Origin: Sphingomonas faeni
GTDB taxonomy: Bacteria; Pseudomonadota; Alphaproteobacteria; Sphingomonadales; Sphingomonadaceae
DNA: 64,000 nt
Direction of reading: 5' to 3'
Assembly (NCBI RefSeq): GCF_024273235.1
Contig: NZ_JANBVH010000004.1
Span: 1-64,000 of the forward strand
Positions within the stretch are counted from its first letter, which is position 1. Each line of letters opens with the position of its first letter. Under the pieces are notes generated by a model. It did not search any database, had not been told where the DNA came from, and worked only from the letters and a program-made list of their open reading frames with translations. This document shows, piece after piece, positions 19,240 to 27,567 of the stretch. The translations under genes and the position numbers were made by a program.

Positions 19240-19491
19240 CTGTTTCCCCGCGAAGGCGAGGATCCAGTCTGGGCACCCGCCTTCGCGGGTGAACAAGAGG
19301 GTGGGTATGCCCTCGAACGCCCACTACCCCGGCGAAGGCGGCAGCCCGATCCGACACCGTCGCCGGGCTAGCCCTGCTCTTCACCCCTCCCTGGAAGGGA
19401 GGGGCCGGGGGTGGGTCGGCCGGTTGGCTACCCAAACCTTCGAACAACGGGCCGACCCACCCCCAACCCCTCCCTTCCAGGGAGGGGAGCT
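19240..19491. repeat. Composite intergenic palindromes: family E (copy 3) and family F (copy 1)
   Basis: Two elements fill the gap between convergent genes. 19240-19292 has TTTCCCCGCGAAGGCGAGGA and CACCCGCCTTCGCGGGTGAA. About 19378-19491 has CCCCTCCCTGGAAGGGAGGG and CCCTCCCTTCCAGGGAGGGG arms with CGGGGGTGGGTCGGCC and GGCCGACCCACCCCCA inside. Between them is a fragment similar to family B (CACTACCCCGGCGAAGGCGG). Confidence 0.85.
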
Positions 19492-19495
19492 AGAT

Positions 19496-20020
19496 TCACC
19501 CCTTCTTCGCCATCCTCGCCTTCAGGTCCGAGAACGCATTCGCCGGCCGGAACTCGTCCTCGCTGATCACCCCCGCTGCCGCCAGCGCCGCTGCCGCGTT
19601 AGGCCCACGCGGGAACGGGTCGATCGACAGCGCCAGCGTGTCCGCCGCCGCCTCGCCCAGATCGATCGTCCCGCCCTGGATCGCCACCATGTCGAGCGCG
19701 TCGTCGGACAGCTCGACCTCGTCTCCCTCGGCGATCAACTGTTCGACGAACAGCAGCGCGACCGGCTCGTCGATCTGCGTATCGAGCGGTTCGTCGGTCA
19801 CCGAGCACGCCTGCACCGCCGCGCCGGTGACGCGCCCCTTCACGACGATGCCGCTATCGGTACGCTTGATCCCGAGTCGCGCGTCGAGCCGCGCGATCGA
19901 GAGCAGATCGAACCGCTTCGCCAGTGCCGCGCGCTCGTCCTCGTTGGCGACGATCTCGACGATCCGCTCGCGCTCGCCGATCGTGTCGAGGCGTTCGGGG
20001 CGGCTGAACTCGGGCTTCAC
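19496..20020 (-). CDS. YceD / DUF177 family protein
   Basis: 174-residue acidic DUF177 protein. It has the family core GRVTGAAVQACSVTDEPLDT (first conserved cysteine) and VAIQGGTIDLGEAAADTLALSIDPFPRGP towards the end. In many bacteria yceD precedes rpmF; here it does not. E. coli YceD is linked to 23S rRNA maturation, but this function is not shown for alphaproteobacteria. Start GTG 20018-20020 follows GGAGA and overlaps the stop of the upstream chaperone gene by 4 bp (GTGA), so translation is coupled. Confidence 0.85.
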   Translation of the reverse strand: MKPEFSRPERLDTIGERERIVEIVANEDERAALAKRFDLLSIARLDARLGIKRTDSGIVVKGRVTGAAVQACSVTDEPLDTQIDEPVALLFVEQLIAEGDEVELSDDALDMVAIQGGTIDLGEAAADTLALSIDPFPRGPNAAAALAAAGVISEDEFRPANAFSDLKARMAKKG

Positions 20021-20523
20021 GGCAATTCTCCAGATAACAGATTTGGTAGCGGCATCGCAGCCAGCCCGGCATGAAAAGCGGTCACCGAGTCGCGGACATG
20101 CGCTAGGGCAGCGTCGTCCGGCGCCGAACCCCGGTACAGGTTCCGCACCAGCGCCGGCGCGATATCGCCTGCCGCCAGGCCCTCGCGGTAGGCACCGAGC
20201 CGCCCGCCGAGCATGCTCATCATCTTGCCGATATGCTTGCCGACGATGATGTCCCCGATCCCGATCTCGCGCAGCTGCCCGTCCATGTCGTCGACGAACC
20301 GCTCGGCCAGCCGCGCCGCGGGATCGCCACCCGCCTGCTCGGCCTCGAGCCGTAGCATCGTGAATGCCAGCAGCGTCGCGATCATGTCGAACCGGCCGTC
20401 GACCGTGTCCGGCACCGCGCCCTCCCGGTACCAATGCTCCGCGCGCGCGCGGGCGACCACCGCGTTATACAGCGGCAATGCCTCGTCCGGCTTCTCGCCG
20501 AGCAGTCTTCCGAACCAGCTCAA
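20017..20523 (-). CDS. Ubiquinol-cytochrome c chaperone (CBP3-like) family protein
   Basis: Member of the family of yeast Cbp3, an assembly factor for cytochrome b of the bc1 complex. Core features include ARAEHWYREGAVPDTVDGRF and FDMIATLLAFTMLRLEA, then LREIGIGDIIVGKHIGKMM. The frame is open to GTG 20625, but the family usually begins shortly before the first helix; TTG 20521-20523 (LSWFGRLLGEKPDEA) has AAGGA at seven-base spacing, giving 168 residues. In alphaproteobacteria it is often next to DUF177, as here. Confidence 0.82.
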   Translation of the reverse strand: MSWFGRLLGEKPDEALPLYNAVVARARAEHWYREGAVPDTVDGRFDMIATLLAFTMLRLEAEQAGGDPAARLAERFVDDMDGQLREIGIGDIIVGKHIGKMMSMLGGRLGAYREGLAAGDIAPALVRNLYRGSAPDDAALAHVRDSVTAFHAGLAAMPLPNLLSGELP

Positions 20524-20656
20524 TCCGTCGTCCTTCAGGTCGCAACCGCGCTTCGGCTTGTTTGCCCGCGCAACCTCGCATATCGAGGCGAACGGCGGCC
20601 GATGCAAATGCGTGGGACTCGTCACGTGTTTTCGCGTGCCCCGGTTGGGAGTTTAT

Positions 20657-21163
20657 ATGAGCGTGTTTTCCGCCCGTACGGGTCTCGCCGCAGCACTTGC
20701 GGTTGCCGCATTGGCCAGTGGGGGCTGCACCCAGCTGCGCTCGCACCAGGGCTATGTGGTCGACACCGACCTCGTCAACTCGGTCCAGCCGGGCGTCGAC
20801 AATCGCCAGTCGGTGCTCGCCACGCTCGGCAAGCCGACGCTGGCCGGGCAGTTCGACCAGGGCGACTGGTATTATCTCGCGCGCGACAGCCGCAACCTCG
20901 CGTTCCGCAATCCGCGTCCGAATGCACAGATCACGTTGCAGATCAGCTTCGACCAGAAGGGCACCGTCACCGCGATTCGTCGCGGCGGCCTCGATCAGGT
21001 CGCCTCGATCAAGCCGTACGGCAAGAAGACTCCGACGCTCGGCCGCGAGCGCGGGTTCTTCCAGGATCTGTTCGGCAATATCGGCACGGTCGGCGCAGCG
21101 GGTGCCGGCGGCGGCGCGGGCAACGGCAGCAACACCGGCGGCGGCGGTCGCGACCGGCCATAG
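20657..21163 (+). CDS. bamE: Outer membrane assembly lipoprotein BamE/SmpA
   Basis: 168-residue lipoprotein of the BAM complex, which folds beta-barrel proteins into the outer membrane. The signal ends in the lipobox LASGGC (about 19-24). The SmpA/OmlA core shows VNSVQPGVDNRQSVLATLGKP, then GDWYYLARDSRNLAF. It has a glycine-rich C-terminal tail. It is divergent from the CBP3-like gene across about 130 bp. A GCCGCACC/GGTGCGGC hairpin without T-run lies at 21201-21230. Confidence 0.93.
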   Translation: MSVFSARTGLAAALAVAALASGGCTQLRSHQGYVVDTDLVNSVQPGVDNRQSVLATLGKPTLAGQFDQGDWYYLARDSRNLAFRNPRPNAQITLQISFDQKGTVTAIRRGGLDQVASIKPYGKKTPTLGRERGFFQDLFGNIGTVGAAGAGGGAGNGSNTGGGGRDRP

Positions 21164-21428
21164 TTCGAGGAGGCCCAACGCGATCCGGATTTCGGCTTAG
21201 GCCGCACCCTCTGCCATGCAGCGGTGCGGCCGGGCCGGGCATCGTCGGCGCCGATCCCGAAAGGGGGAAAGGGATCATCGTTGTAACGCATGTTCGACGC
21301 GATGGTTCGGCCTGACTTGTGCGAATTCATCAAAGATCGGTGCGTGTCCTGTCGGCAAACATCCGATTCCGATCCGACTATATCCGTAATGGGGGTAGGC
21401 TGCGGTACGCTCACCACGGGGGTGTGGC
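21164..21428. other. 265-bp intergenic region, bamE to glycosyltransferase
   Basis: No gene seen. It holds an 8-bp-stem hairpin at 21201-21230 that could end the bamE transcript, a GATCCC/GGGATC inverted repeat around 21251-21275, and a relatively AT-rich stretch at about 21310-21400 that is the likeliest promoter region for the next gene. No member of the dispersed repeat families occurs here. Confidence 0.5.
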
Positions 21429-22883
21429 TTGGGCGAGTCGCTGTGGATCATCGACGCGTCCGCGCGTGAGATGCTGCTGTTTGCGGGCGTAGGGTTGTTG
21501 CTGGGCGGGATCGACGATCTGTTGGTCGATCTGCTTTATATCGGACATCGGATCAGGCACCGGGTCAGGCATGGCGGTCGGCCTCGCCTGACCCTCGCGA
21601 GCTTGCCGCCGCCGCGCATTGCCGGGCGGATCGCGGCATTCGTCGCCGCATGGGACGAGGTGGCGGTCATCGGCGGGATGCTGACCACCGCGCTTCAACG
21701 CTACGATCACGACGATTACCGCATCTATGTCGGCGCCTACCCCAACGATCGCGGCACGATCGATGCTATCGTTGGGGTGGCCGAACGCGACCCGCGTATC
21801 CGGCTCGTGATCGGGGACCATGACGGACCGACGACCAAGGCGGACTGCCTCAATACGATATGGCATGCGTTCTGCCGCGACGATCTGCGGGAGCGAGCCT
21901 CGGGGCAGCCGCCGACCAAGGCGATCGTGCTGCACGATGCCGAAGACGTGGTGCACCCGCAGGAACTGCGCGTCTTCGACAGCCTGATCGAGCGGTATGA
22001 TGTCATCCAGATCCCTGTCCTGCCGCTGGTCCACTGCGGTGCCCGGCTGGTGTCGGGGCACTACGCTGACGAATTCGCCGAGTCCCACGCCAAGCAGATC
22101 GTCGTCCGGACCGCCCTTGGCGCGGCAATGCCGCTCGCCGGCACCGGCTGTGCGATCGCACCGGCTGTCTTGGCGATGATTGCGCAGGCGCGCGGCGGCG
22201 ATCCGTTCGATGCCACCAGCCTGACCGAGGATTACGAGCTGGGCTTGCGGCTCGCAGAACTGGGCGCGCGCGGCATCTTCGCCCGGGTCGCGGCGGACGA
22301 CGCCGGAACGGTCGTCGCGGTGCGCGCCTATTTTCCGTGTACGCTCGGCGGTTCGGTCCGCCAGAAGACGCGATGGATGACGGGCATCGCGCTGGCAGGC
22401 TGGGACCGTACCGGCTGGGGACGGCCGCGCGCGGTTGCCGATCACTGGATGCGGATGCGCGATCGCCGCGCGCCGCTGGCGGTCGTGATCCTGGCGGTCG
22501 GGTATATCGCGGTGCCGATGTGGTTTCTGTCGCTGGCGATGCATGCGTATTCGGACGGGGCATCGCCTTACGCAAATGGCGCCTATCCGGTCGCGTTCTG
22601 GCTGCTGGTCGCCAACGGTGCGTTGCTTGCGTGGCGACTCGGCATGCGGATGATATTCACCGGGCGCAGTTACGGCGTGCGTGAGGCGTTCTGGGCGCTG
22701 CCCCGGTTCCTGGTTGGTAATCTCGTCTCGCTGATCGCCGCACCGCGCGCGGTGGTCGTCTATGTCGGCATGTTGCGCGGTGCGGCCCCGGTCTGGGACA
22801 AGACGCGGCACGAGTTTCCCGACTTGCCCTCCGACTCGATCCTCCGTATCGACGATCCAGGCCTCGCCGCCGCGGCACGATGA
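21429..22883 (+). CDS. NfrB-like glycosyltransferase family 2 membrane protein
   Basis: 484-residue inner-membrane glycosyltransferase resembling the N-terminal part of NfrB, the phage N4 adsorption protein B, which makes a surface polysaccharide. An N-terminal transmembrane segment is followed by a GT2 domain with HDAEDVVHP, TEDYELGLRL and the closing RQKTRWMTG (the QxxRW motif). C-terminal helices begin near 355. E. coli NfrB also has a C-terminal cyclic-di-GMP-binding MshEN part; this shorter protein appears to lack it. The only start before the first helix is TTG 21429, with GGGGGTG just upstream. It overlaps the next gene by 4 bp (ATGA). Confidence 0.85.
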   Translation: MGESLWIIDASAREMLLFAGVGLLLGGIDDLLVDLLYIGHRIRHRVRHGGRPRLTLASLPPPRIAGRIAAFVAAWDEVAVIGGMLTTALQRYDHDDYRIYVGAYPNDRGTIDAIVGVAERDPRIRLVIGDHDGPTTKADCLNTIWHAFCRDDLRERASGQPPTKAIVLHDAEDVVHPQELRVFDSLIERYDVIQIPVLPLVHCGARLVSGHYADEFAESHAKQIVVRTALGAAMPLAGTGCAIAPAVLAMIAQARGGDPFDATSLTEDYELGLRLAELGARGIFARVAADDAGTVVAVRAYFPCTLGGSVRQKTRWMTGIALAGWDRTGWGRPRAVADHWMRMRDRRAPLAVVILAVGYIAVPMWFLSLAMHAYSDGASPYANGAYPVAFWLLVANGALLAWRLGMRMIFTGRSYGVREAFWALPRFLVGNLVSLIAAPRAVVVYVGMLRGAAPVWDKTRHEFPDLPSDSILRIDDPGLAAAAR

Positions 22884-23875
22884 GCGTCGGCCGCCCGCTG
22901 CGCTTTCTCGCGCTTGCACTGGGCGGATGGGTGATGATCCGTGTGGCGTGGCTATTGCCGGAGGTCGCATCGCTCCCCGCGTCCGAGGTACTTCCCCGGG
23001 TCATCGAAGCGCTGGTCCCGCAAGTTGCCGCCGCGGTTATGGGGCACCCGCGTGCGAAGCCGCGGATGGCGACCGTTGCGCCTGTCGTCGTCGCGCCGTC
23101 GATCTTCGCCGCACTGCGGCCATGGCAGCCGCCACCGGTTCGACCACCCCCTTCGGTAGCGCGCCCCATTCCTCACGCCCCGCTCGCTGTTGAGCCGCAG
23201 ACCTATGCCGTCCCGTCGCCGGTCGCACCGCCCTTCATCGCCAAGCGGCCGAGTCGCCTGAGTGGAAGCGCGTGGCTGCTCGCGCGGGGCGGTGCGGCCG
23301 GTACTGTGTCGGGCGGCCAGCTTGGTGCCTCTCAAGGTGGACTGCGACTAGCCTATGCGATCGATAGCCGCCGCAAATTCGCGGTGGTGGCGCGCGTCGC
23401 TACGCCGCTCGAAGGCATCGGGCGAGAGGCGGCGCTCGGCATCGAATGGCAACCGATGCGGTTACCGATCCGCCTGGTCGCCGAGCACAGGATCGCGCTC
23501 GACGGCGGGCGCGGCGGGCCGACGTTGGGGGTGATCGCCGGCTATGGGCCGTCCGATATCGCGCCGGGCATCCGTGTCGAAGCCTATGGGCAGGCCGGCG
23601 CGATCGCACGCGATGGCATCGAAGCATATGTCGATGCCTCGGCGCGCATGACGCATCCATTGGGCAAGGTCGGTGGCGCCCGGGTCGAGATTGGCGTCGG
23701 CGCATGGGGAAGCGCACAACGCGATGCCGAGCGCTTTGATATCGGCCCCTCGATCGTCGCGACACTGCCGGTTGCGGCGAAGACGTTGCGTCTGACGCTC
23801 GACTGGCGCGAGCGAATCGCCGGTGGCGCGCGCCCGGGTTCGGGGCCTGCGCTGTCGATCGGCAGCAACTTCTGA
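22880..23875 (+). CDS. Unrecognised membrane-anchored protein with barrel-like C-terminal region
   Basis: 331 residues, function not recognised. An N-terminal hydrophobic helix (about 8-28) is followed by a linker rich in proline and alanine (about 70-115, including PPPVRPPPSVARP). From about 150 the sequence has alternating polar and hydrophobic strands, such as RKFAVVARVATPLEG, PIRLVAEHRIALDGG and LRLTLDWRERIAG, and it ends GPALSIGSNF with a terminal phenylalanine as in outer-membrane barrels. Its 4-bp overlap with the NfrB-like gene suggests a joint function. E. coli NfrB works with the outer-membrane protein NfrA, so this may be a much shorter functional counterpart. That is inference from position and shape. 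Confidence 0.6.
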   Translation: MSVGRPLRFLALALGGWVMIRVAWLLPEVASLPASEVLPRVIEALVPQVAAAVMGHPRAKPRMATVAPVVVAPSIFAALRPWQPPPVRPPPSVARPIPHAPLAVEPQTYAVPSPVAPPFIAKRPSRLSGSAWLLARGGAAGTVSGGQLGASQGGLRLAYAIDSRRKFAVVARVATPLEGIGREAALGIEWQPMRLPIRLVAEHRIALDGGRGGPTLGVIAGYGPSDIAPGIRVEAYGQAGAIARDGIEAYVDASARMTHPLGKVGGARVEIGVGAWGSAQRDAERFDIGPSIVATLPVAAKTLRLTLDWRERIAGGARPGSGPALSIGSNF

Positions 23876-23986
23876 CGCGCCCCATAGCGCAGGGAGGGAG
23901 CGACCATCGTCTACCCAACGCCTCCAATCCAGTTCGCGCGCGTCGAGCCTAGCCCCGCGCGCGCAATCCAGTGTAACGCTGCGGCC

Positions 23987-24901
23987 GTGGATCTGTATCT
24001 CCCCGTCGCCAACCTGTCGGTCAACGCGCTCGTCATCATCCTGCTTGGTGGGGGCGTCGGGCTGTTGTCGGGCATGTTCGGGGTCGGCGGCGGCTTCCTG
24101 ACGACGCCGTTGCTGATCGTCTACGGCATCCCGCCGACCGTCGCCGCCGCCTCGTCCGCGAGCCAGGTGACCGGCGCGAGCGTGTCGGGCGTGTTCGCGC
24201 ATTTCAGGCGCAAGGGCGTCGATACGAAGATGGGCGGCGTGCTGGTCGCGGGCGGTATCCTCGGCTCGTTCTTCGGCGCGTGGCTGTTCAGGCTGCTCCA
24301 GCAAAGCGGCCAGATCGATACGGTGATCGCGATCGTCTACGTCCTCATGCTCGGCTCGATCGGCGGCATGATGGCCAAGGAATCGATCGGCACGATCGGT
24401 CGCGCCCGCACGGGGCGCCCTCCCAAGGCGCGCAAGCGCCGCCATCATCCGCTCGTCGCCGCACTCCCGCTGCGCACACGCTTCTATGCGTCGGGGCTCT
24501 ACATCTCGCCGCTCGCGCCGTTGCTGCTTGGCTTCTTCACCGGCATCCTGACGATCCTGCTCGGCATCGGCGGCGGTTTCATCCTCGTCCCCGCGATGAT
24601 CTACCTGCTCGGCATGGCGACCTCCGTCGTCGTCGGCACGTCGTTGTTCCAGACGTTGTTCGTGACCGCGGTCGCGACGATGGTCCACGCGACGACCACC
24701 AAGGCGGTCGACATCGTCCTCGCCGGACTGCTCCTTCTCGGCTCGGTGGTCGGCGCACAGATCGGCGCGCGCTTTGCCACCAAGTTCCGCCCGGAATATC
24801 TGCGCCTCGCGCTCGCGGTGATGGTGCTGCTGGTCGGCGCGCGCATCCTGCTCGGGCTGGTCTGGCGGCCCGAGGAGATTTTCTCGGTCACGCTCTCATG
24901 A
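23987..24901 (+). CDS. TauE/SafE family sulfite exporter-like permease
   Basis: 304-residue polytopic protein of the TauE/SafE family. It has the two-fold repeat typical of the family: GLLSGMFGVGGGFLTTPLLI in the first half and GILTILLGIGGGFILVPAMI in the second. Members export or take up sulfite, sulfoacetate or similar organosulfur anions. Substrate is not determined. Start GTG 23987 begins just before the first helix, with no clear ribosome binding site. It overlaps the next gene by 4 bp. The 111 bp before it show nothing recognisable. Confidence 0.9.
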   Translation: MDLYLPVANLSVNALVIILLGGGVGLLSGMFGVGGGFLTTPLLIVYGIPPTVAAASSASQVTGASVSGVFAHFRRKGVDTKMGGVLVAGGILGSFFGAWLFRLLQQSGQIDTVIAIVYVLMLGSIGGMMAKESIGTIGRARTGRPPKARKRRHHPLVAALPLRTRFYASGLYISPLAPLLLGFFTGILTILLGIGGGFILVPAMIYLLGMATSVVVGTSLFQTLFVTAVATMVHATTTKAVDIVLAGLLLLGSVVGAQIGARFATKFRPEYLRLALAVMVLLVGARILLGLVWRPEEIFSVTLS

Positions 24902-25656
24902 GGGCTTGCTGGCTCGTCCTCCTGGCGCCACTGCTGATGGCGCAGGCGAAACCCGTGCTCGTCCCCGACGTGTCGCAGCGCAATATCGAGATCGCCTACA
25001 GCTTCACCGGTGCCGAGCTCCTCCTGTTCGGCGCGATCCTCTATCCCGGCGGGCGGTTGCCGAGCGACGAGCACCCAACCGATGTCGTCGTCGTCGTGAA
25101 GGGCCCGACCCAGTCGGTCCTGATGCGCGAGAAGGAAAAGGTCGCGGGGATCTGGGTCAACGCCTCGCGCCTGCGCTATCGCTCGGCCCCCAGTTTCTAC
25201 GCGATCGCCTCGTCCAAGCCGATCGACCGCCTCGTCGACGATCGGACGCGCGCGATCTACGAACTCGGGCTCGGCAGCCTGCAATTGTCGCCCGCATCCA
25301 GCGCGCCGGTCGACACGCAGGACCGTTTTCAGAAAGGCCTGGTGGATCTCAAGCGCCGCGCCGGCCTGTATTACGAGGCGCCGCGCGCGGTCGAGATCAC
25401 CGACGGTGTCCTCTACCGCGCACGCGTGTCGATCCCGGCGCGCGTGCCCGTCGGTCGCTTCACTGCGGAGACGTTCCTGATCCGCGACGGCCGCGTGCTG
25501 GCGGCGGCGGTGCGCGATATCGAGATCCGCAAATCGGGCTTCGAGCGCTTCGTCGCCCGCGCCGCCGAACGATCGTCGGTGATCTACGGGCTGGTCGCGG
25601 TCGCGCTATCGGTTTTTCTCGGCTGGGCGGCAGGCTGGATCGCGCGAAGAGTATAG
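24898..25656 (+). CDS. TIGR02186 family membrane protein
   Basis: 252-residue protein of an alphaproteobacterial family of unknown function (TIGR02186) that is regularly found next to TauE-like permeases. It has an N-terminal signal-like helix (about 1-15, ending AQA), a periplasmic domain with VPDVSQRNIEIAYSFTGAEL and AEKFLI-like strand TAETFLIRDG, and one C-terminal transmembrane helix (about 228-248) with a basic end ARRV. The domain probably lies in the periplasm held by the C-terminal anchor. The ATGA overlap with the permease gene implies coupled translation and a shared role. Confidence 0.85.
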   Translation: MRACWLVLLAPLLMAQAKPVLVPDVSQRNIEIAYSFTGAELLLFGAILYPGGRLPSDEHPTDVVVVVKGPTQSVLMREKEKVAGIWVNASRLRYRSAPSFYAIASSKPIDRLVDDRTRAIYELGLGSLQLSPASSAPVDTQDRFQKGLVDLKRRAGLYYEAPRAVEITDGVLYRARVSIPARVPVGRFTAETFLIRDGRVLAAAVRDIEIRKSGFERFVARAAERSSVIYGLVAVALSVFLGWAAGWIARRV

Positions 25657-25675
25657 TACCGCGGCACAGGCGGCG

Positions 25676-25731
25676 TGTTTCCCCGCGAAGGCGGGGCCCC
25701 AGACTGGACCCGCCTTCGCGGGAGAACATGG
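25676..25731. repeat. Intergenic inverted repeat, family E (copy 4)
   Basis: TTTCCCCGCGAAGGCGGGGC and GACCCGCCTTCGCGGGAGAA form a compact hairpin pair between the TIGR02186 gene and the HerA-type gene, all on the plus strand. Confidence 0.85.
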
Positions 25732-25807
25732 GCGGATGTACATCCTCACCGGATATTTACGCCTTGGCTGCCACAGCGGACCGGTAATGACCGGAGATCT
25801 TGGTAGC

Positions 25808-27478
25808 ATGAGCGACTTGTCGGGACATGACGCGTTCCTGCAGAAATTACCGGCCGAAGGCGCGGGCGCGATCGCCGACGCAGATTTTGCCCCGATCGGC
25901 GTCGTCTATGCGATCGCCGGCTCCAGCAGCCGCGTACTGCTCGACCGCGCCTCGATGGGCGCGCTGCTCGACGATCCCGACCCGGTCGTCGTCGGTGCCG
26001 GCCAGGTCGGCAGCCAGGTCAAGATGCGCGTCGGTACGTCGTGGCTGGTCGCTAATGTCCGCTCGCTGAAACTCGAGGACGCCGCCGGCACCTGCATAGC
26101 CGCCGAGATCGATTTCCTGGGCGAGGGCGACGAGGAGACGCTCACCGGCAAGCTCCATCGCTTCCGCCGCGGCGTCACCCGCTATCCGATGCCGGGCTGC
26201 GAGGTGTTTCCGATCACCACCGCCGACCTGCAACAGATCTACGCCGCCGACGACCGCGCCAACATCACCGTCGGTACGGTGTATCCGACCGACGACATCC
26301 GCGCCGCGCTGTACGTCGATGCGATGCTCGGCAAGCATTTCGCGCTCGTCGGATCGACCGGCACGGGCAAGTCGACCGGCGCTGCGCTGATCCTCCACCG
26401 GATCTGCGAACTCGCGCCGCAGGGTCATATCGTGATGATCGATCCGCACGGCGAATATGCCGCTGCGTTCAAGTCCAACGGTGCGATCTACGACGTCTCG
26501 AACCTTCAGATGCCGTATTGGCTGATGAACTTCGAGGAGCATTGCGAGGTGTTCCTCACCAGCAGTGGTTCCGCGCGGCAGTTCGATGCCGACATCCTCG
26601 CCAAATGCCTGCTCGCCGCCAAAGCCAAGAGCCGCATCGGCCAGGAGATCGCAAAGTTGACGGTCGATGCGCCGATTCCGTATCTGCTCAGTGACCTTAC
26701 GACGATCATCAACGCCGAAATGGGCAAGATGGACCGCGCCGGCGACACTGCGCCCTATCTCCGGCTGAAGACCAAGATCGACGAGATCAAGGCGGACCCG
26801 CGCTATGGCTTCATGTTTTCAGGCATGCTCGTCGCGGACACGATGGCGGGCTTTCTCGCGCGCATCTTCCGCCTGCCCGGCGAGGGCAAGCCGATCTCGA
26901 TCATCGACGTCTCGGGCGTGCCGTCTGAGATCACCTCGGTGGTCGTCGCGGTGCTGGCGCGCATGACGTTCGACTTCGCGATCTGGTCGCGCAACGAACC
27001 GCAGCGCCCGATCCTGCTCGTCTGCGAGGAGGCGCATCGCTATATTCCGGCGGGTGAGGAAACGGGCAGCGCGGTCGGGCGCATCCTCGGGCGGATCGCC
27101 AAGGAAGGGCGCAAATACGGCGTGTCGCTGGGCCTGATCACGCAGCGCCCGTCGGATCTGGCGGAAGGCGTGCTGTCGCAGTGCGGCACGATCATCGCGA
27201 TGCGCCTCAACAACGACCGCGACCAGGCGTTCGTCCGCGCGGCGATGCCGGAGGGCGCGCGCGGTTTCCTCGATTCGATCCCCGCGCTCCGCAACCGCGA
27301 ATGCATCATCTCCGGCGAAGGCGTGACCATCCCGATCCGGGTAAGCTTCGACAACCTCGAGGAGTCGAAGCGCCCCGCATCCGGCGATCCGCTATTCTCG
27401 GACCTGTGGCGCGACGTCGGCCACGAAGACCAGATCATCGGCCGCACGATCCAGCGCTGGCGGGCGCAGGGGAAATAG
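25808..27478 (+). CDS. HerA-type ATP-binding protein
   Basis: 556-residue hexameric ATPase of the HerA/FtsK group. A beta-rich HAS-barrel-like N-terminal part precedes Walker A VGSTGTGKST (about 181-190). The region ILLVCEEAHRYIP is the Walker B, and GLITQRPSDLAEGVLSQC is the sensor segment. HerA works with the NurA nuclease in archaeal end resection; no nurA is adjacent, and the bacterial role is open. The start MSDLSGHDAF (ATG 25808) is chosen; an in-frame ATG at 25790 is possible. Confidence 0.86.
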   Translation: MSDLSGHDAFLQKLPAEGAGAIADADFAPIGVVYAIAGSSSRVLLDRASMGALLDDPDPVVVGAGQVGSQVKMRVGTSWLVANVRSLKLEDAAGTCIAAEIDFLGEGDEETLTGKLHRFRRGVTRYPMPGCEVFPITTADLQQIYAADDRANITVGTVYPTDDIRAALYVDAMLGKHFALVGSTGTGKSTGAALILHRICELAPQGHIVMIDPHGEYAAAFKSNGAIYDVSNLQMPYWLMNFEEHCEVFLTSSGSARQFDADILAKCLLAAKAKSRIGQEIAKLTVDAPIPYLLSDLTTIINAEMGKMDRAGDTAPYLRLKTKIDEIKADPRYGFMFSGMLVADTMAGFLARIFRLPGEGKPISIIDVSGVPSEITSVVVAVLARMTFDFAIWSRNEPQRPILLVCEEAHRYIPAGEETGSAVGRILGRIAKEGRKYGVSLGLITQRPSDLAEGVLSQCGTIIAMRLNNDRDQAFVRAAMPEGARGFLDSIPALRNRECIISGEGVTIPIRVSFDNLEESKRPASGDPLFSDLWRDVGHEDQIIGRTIQRWRAQGK

Positions 27479-27480
27479 GA

Positions 27481-27558
27481 ATGTCCGGACGTGGTGGACC
27501 GAAATTGTCTACCGCCTGTTCTTTGAAGAACACGAGGGTCAAAAAAAGTCGGCGATAG
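27481..27558 (+). CDS. Possible 25-residue basic peptide
   Basis: An ATG two bases after the HerA-type gene's TAG stop opens 25 codons ending in KKSRR. It has a good ribosome binding site (AGGGG eight bases upstream, inside the last codons of the preceding gene), so it would be translationally coupled. The peptide has many Lys and Arg and one Cys, no signal sequence and no family I recognise. It ends 9 bp before the stop of the convergent S9 peptidase gene. It could be chance. Confidence 0.3.
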   Translation: MSGRGGPKLSTACSLKNTRVKKSRR

Positions 27559-27567
27559 CGGACCGGA

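Noticed and set aside
21251-21275. GATCCC/GGGATC as an operator before the NfrB-like gene
   Set aside because: Only six bases per arm, far (over 150 bp) from the start codon, and could be chance in GC-rich DNA.
27481-27558. Resemblance of the small peptide's first residues to histone H4 (MSGRG)
   Set aside because: Five residues of low complexity match; the rest does not. Chance.
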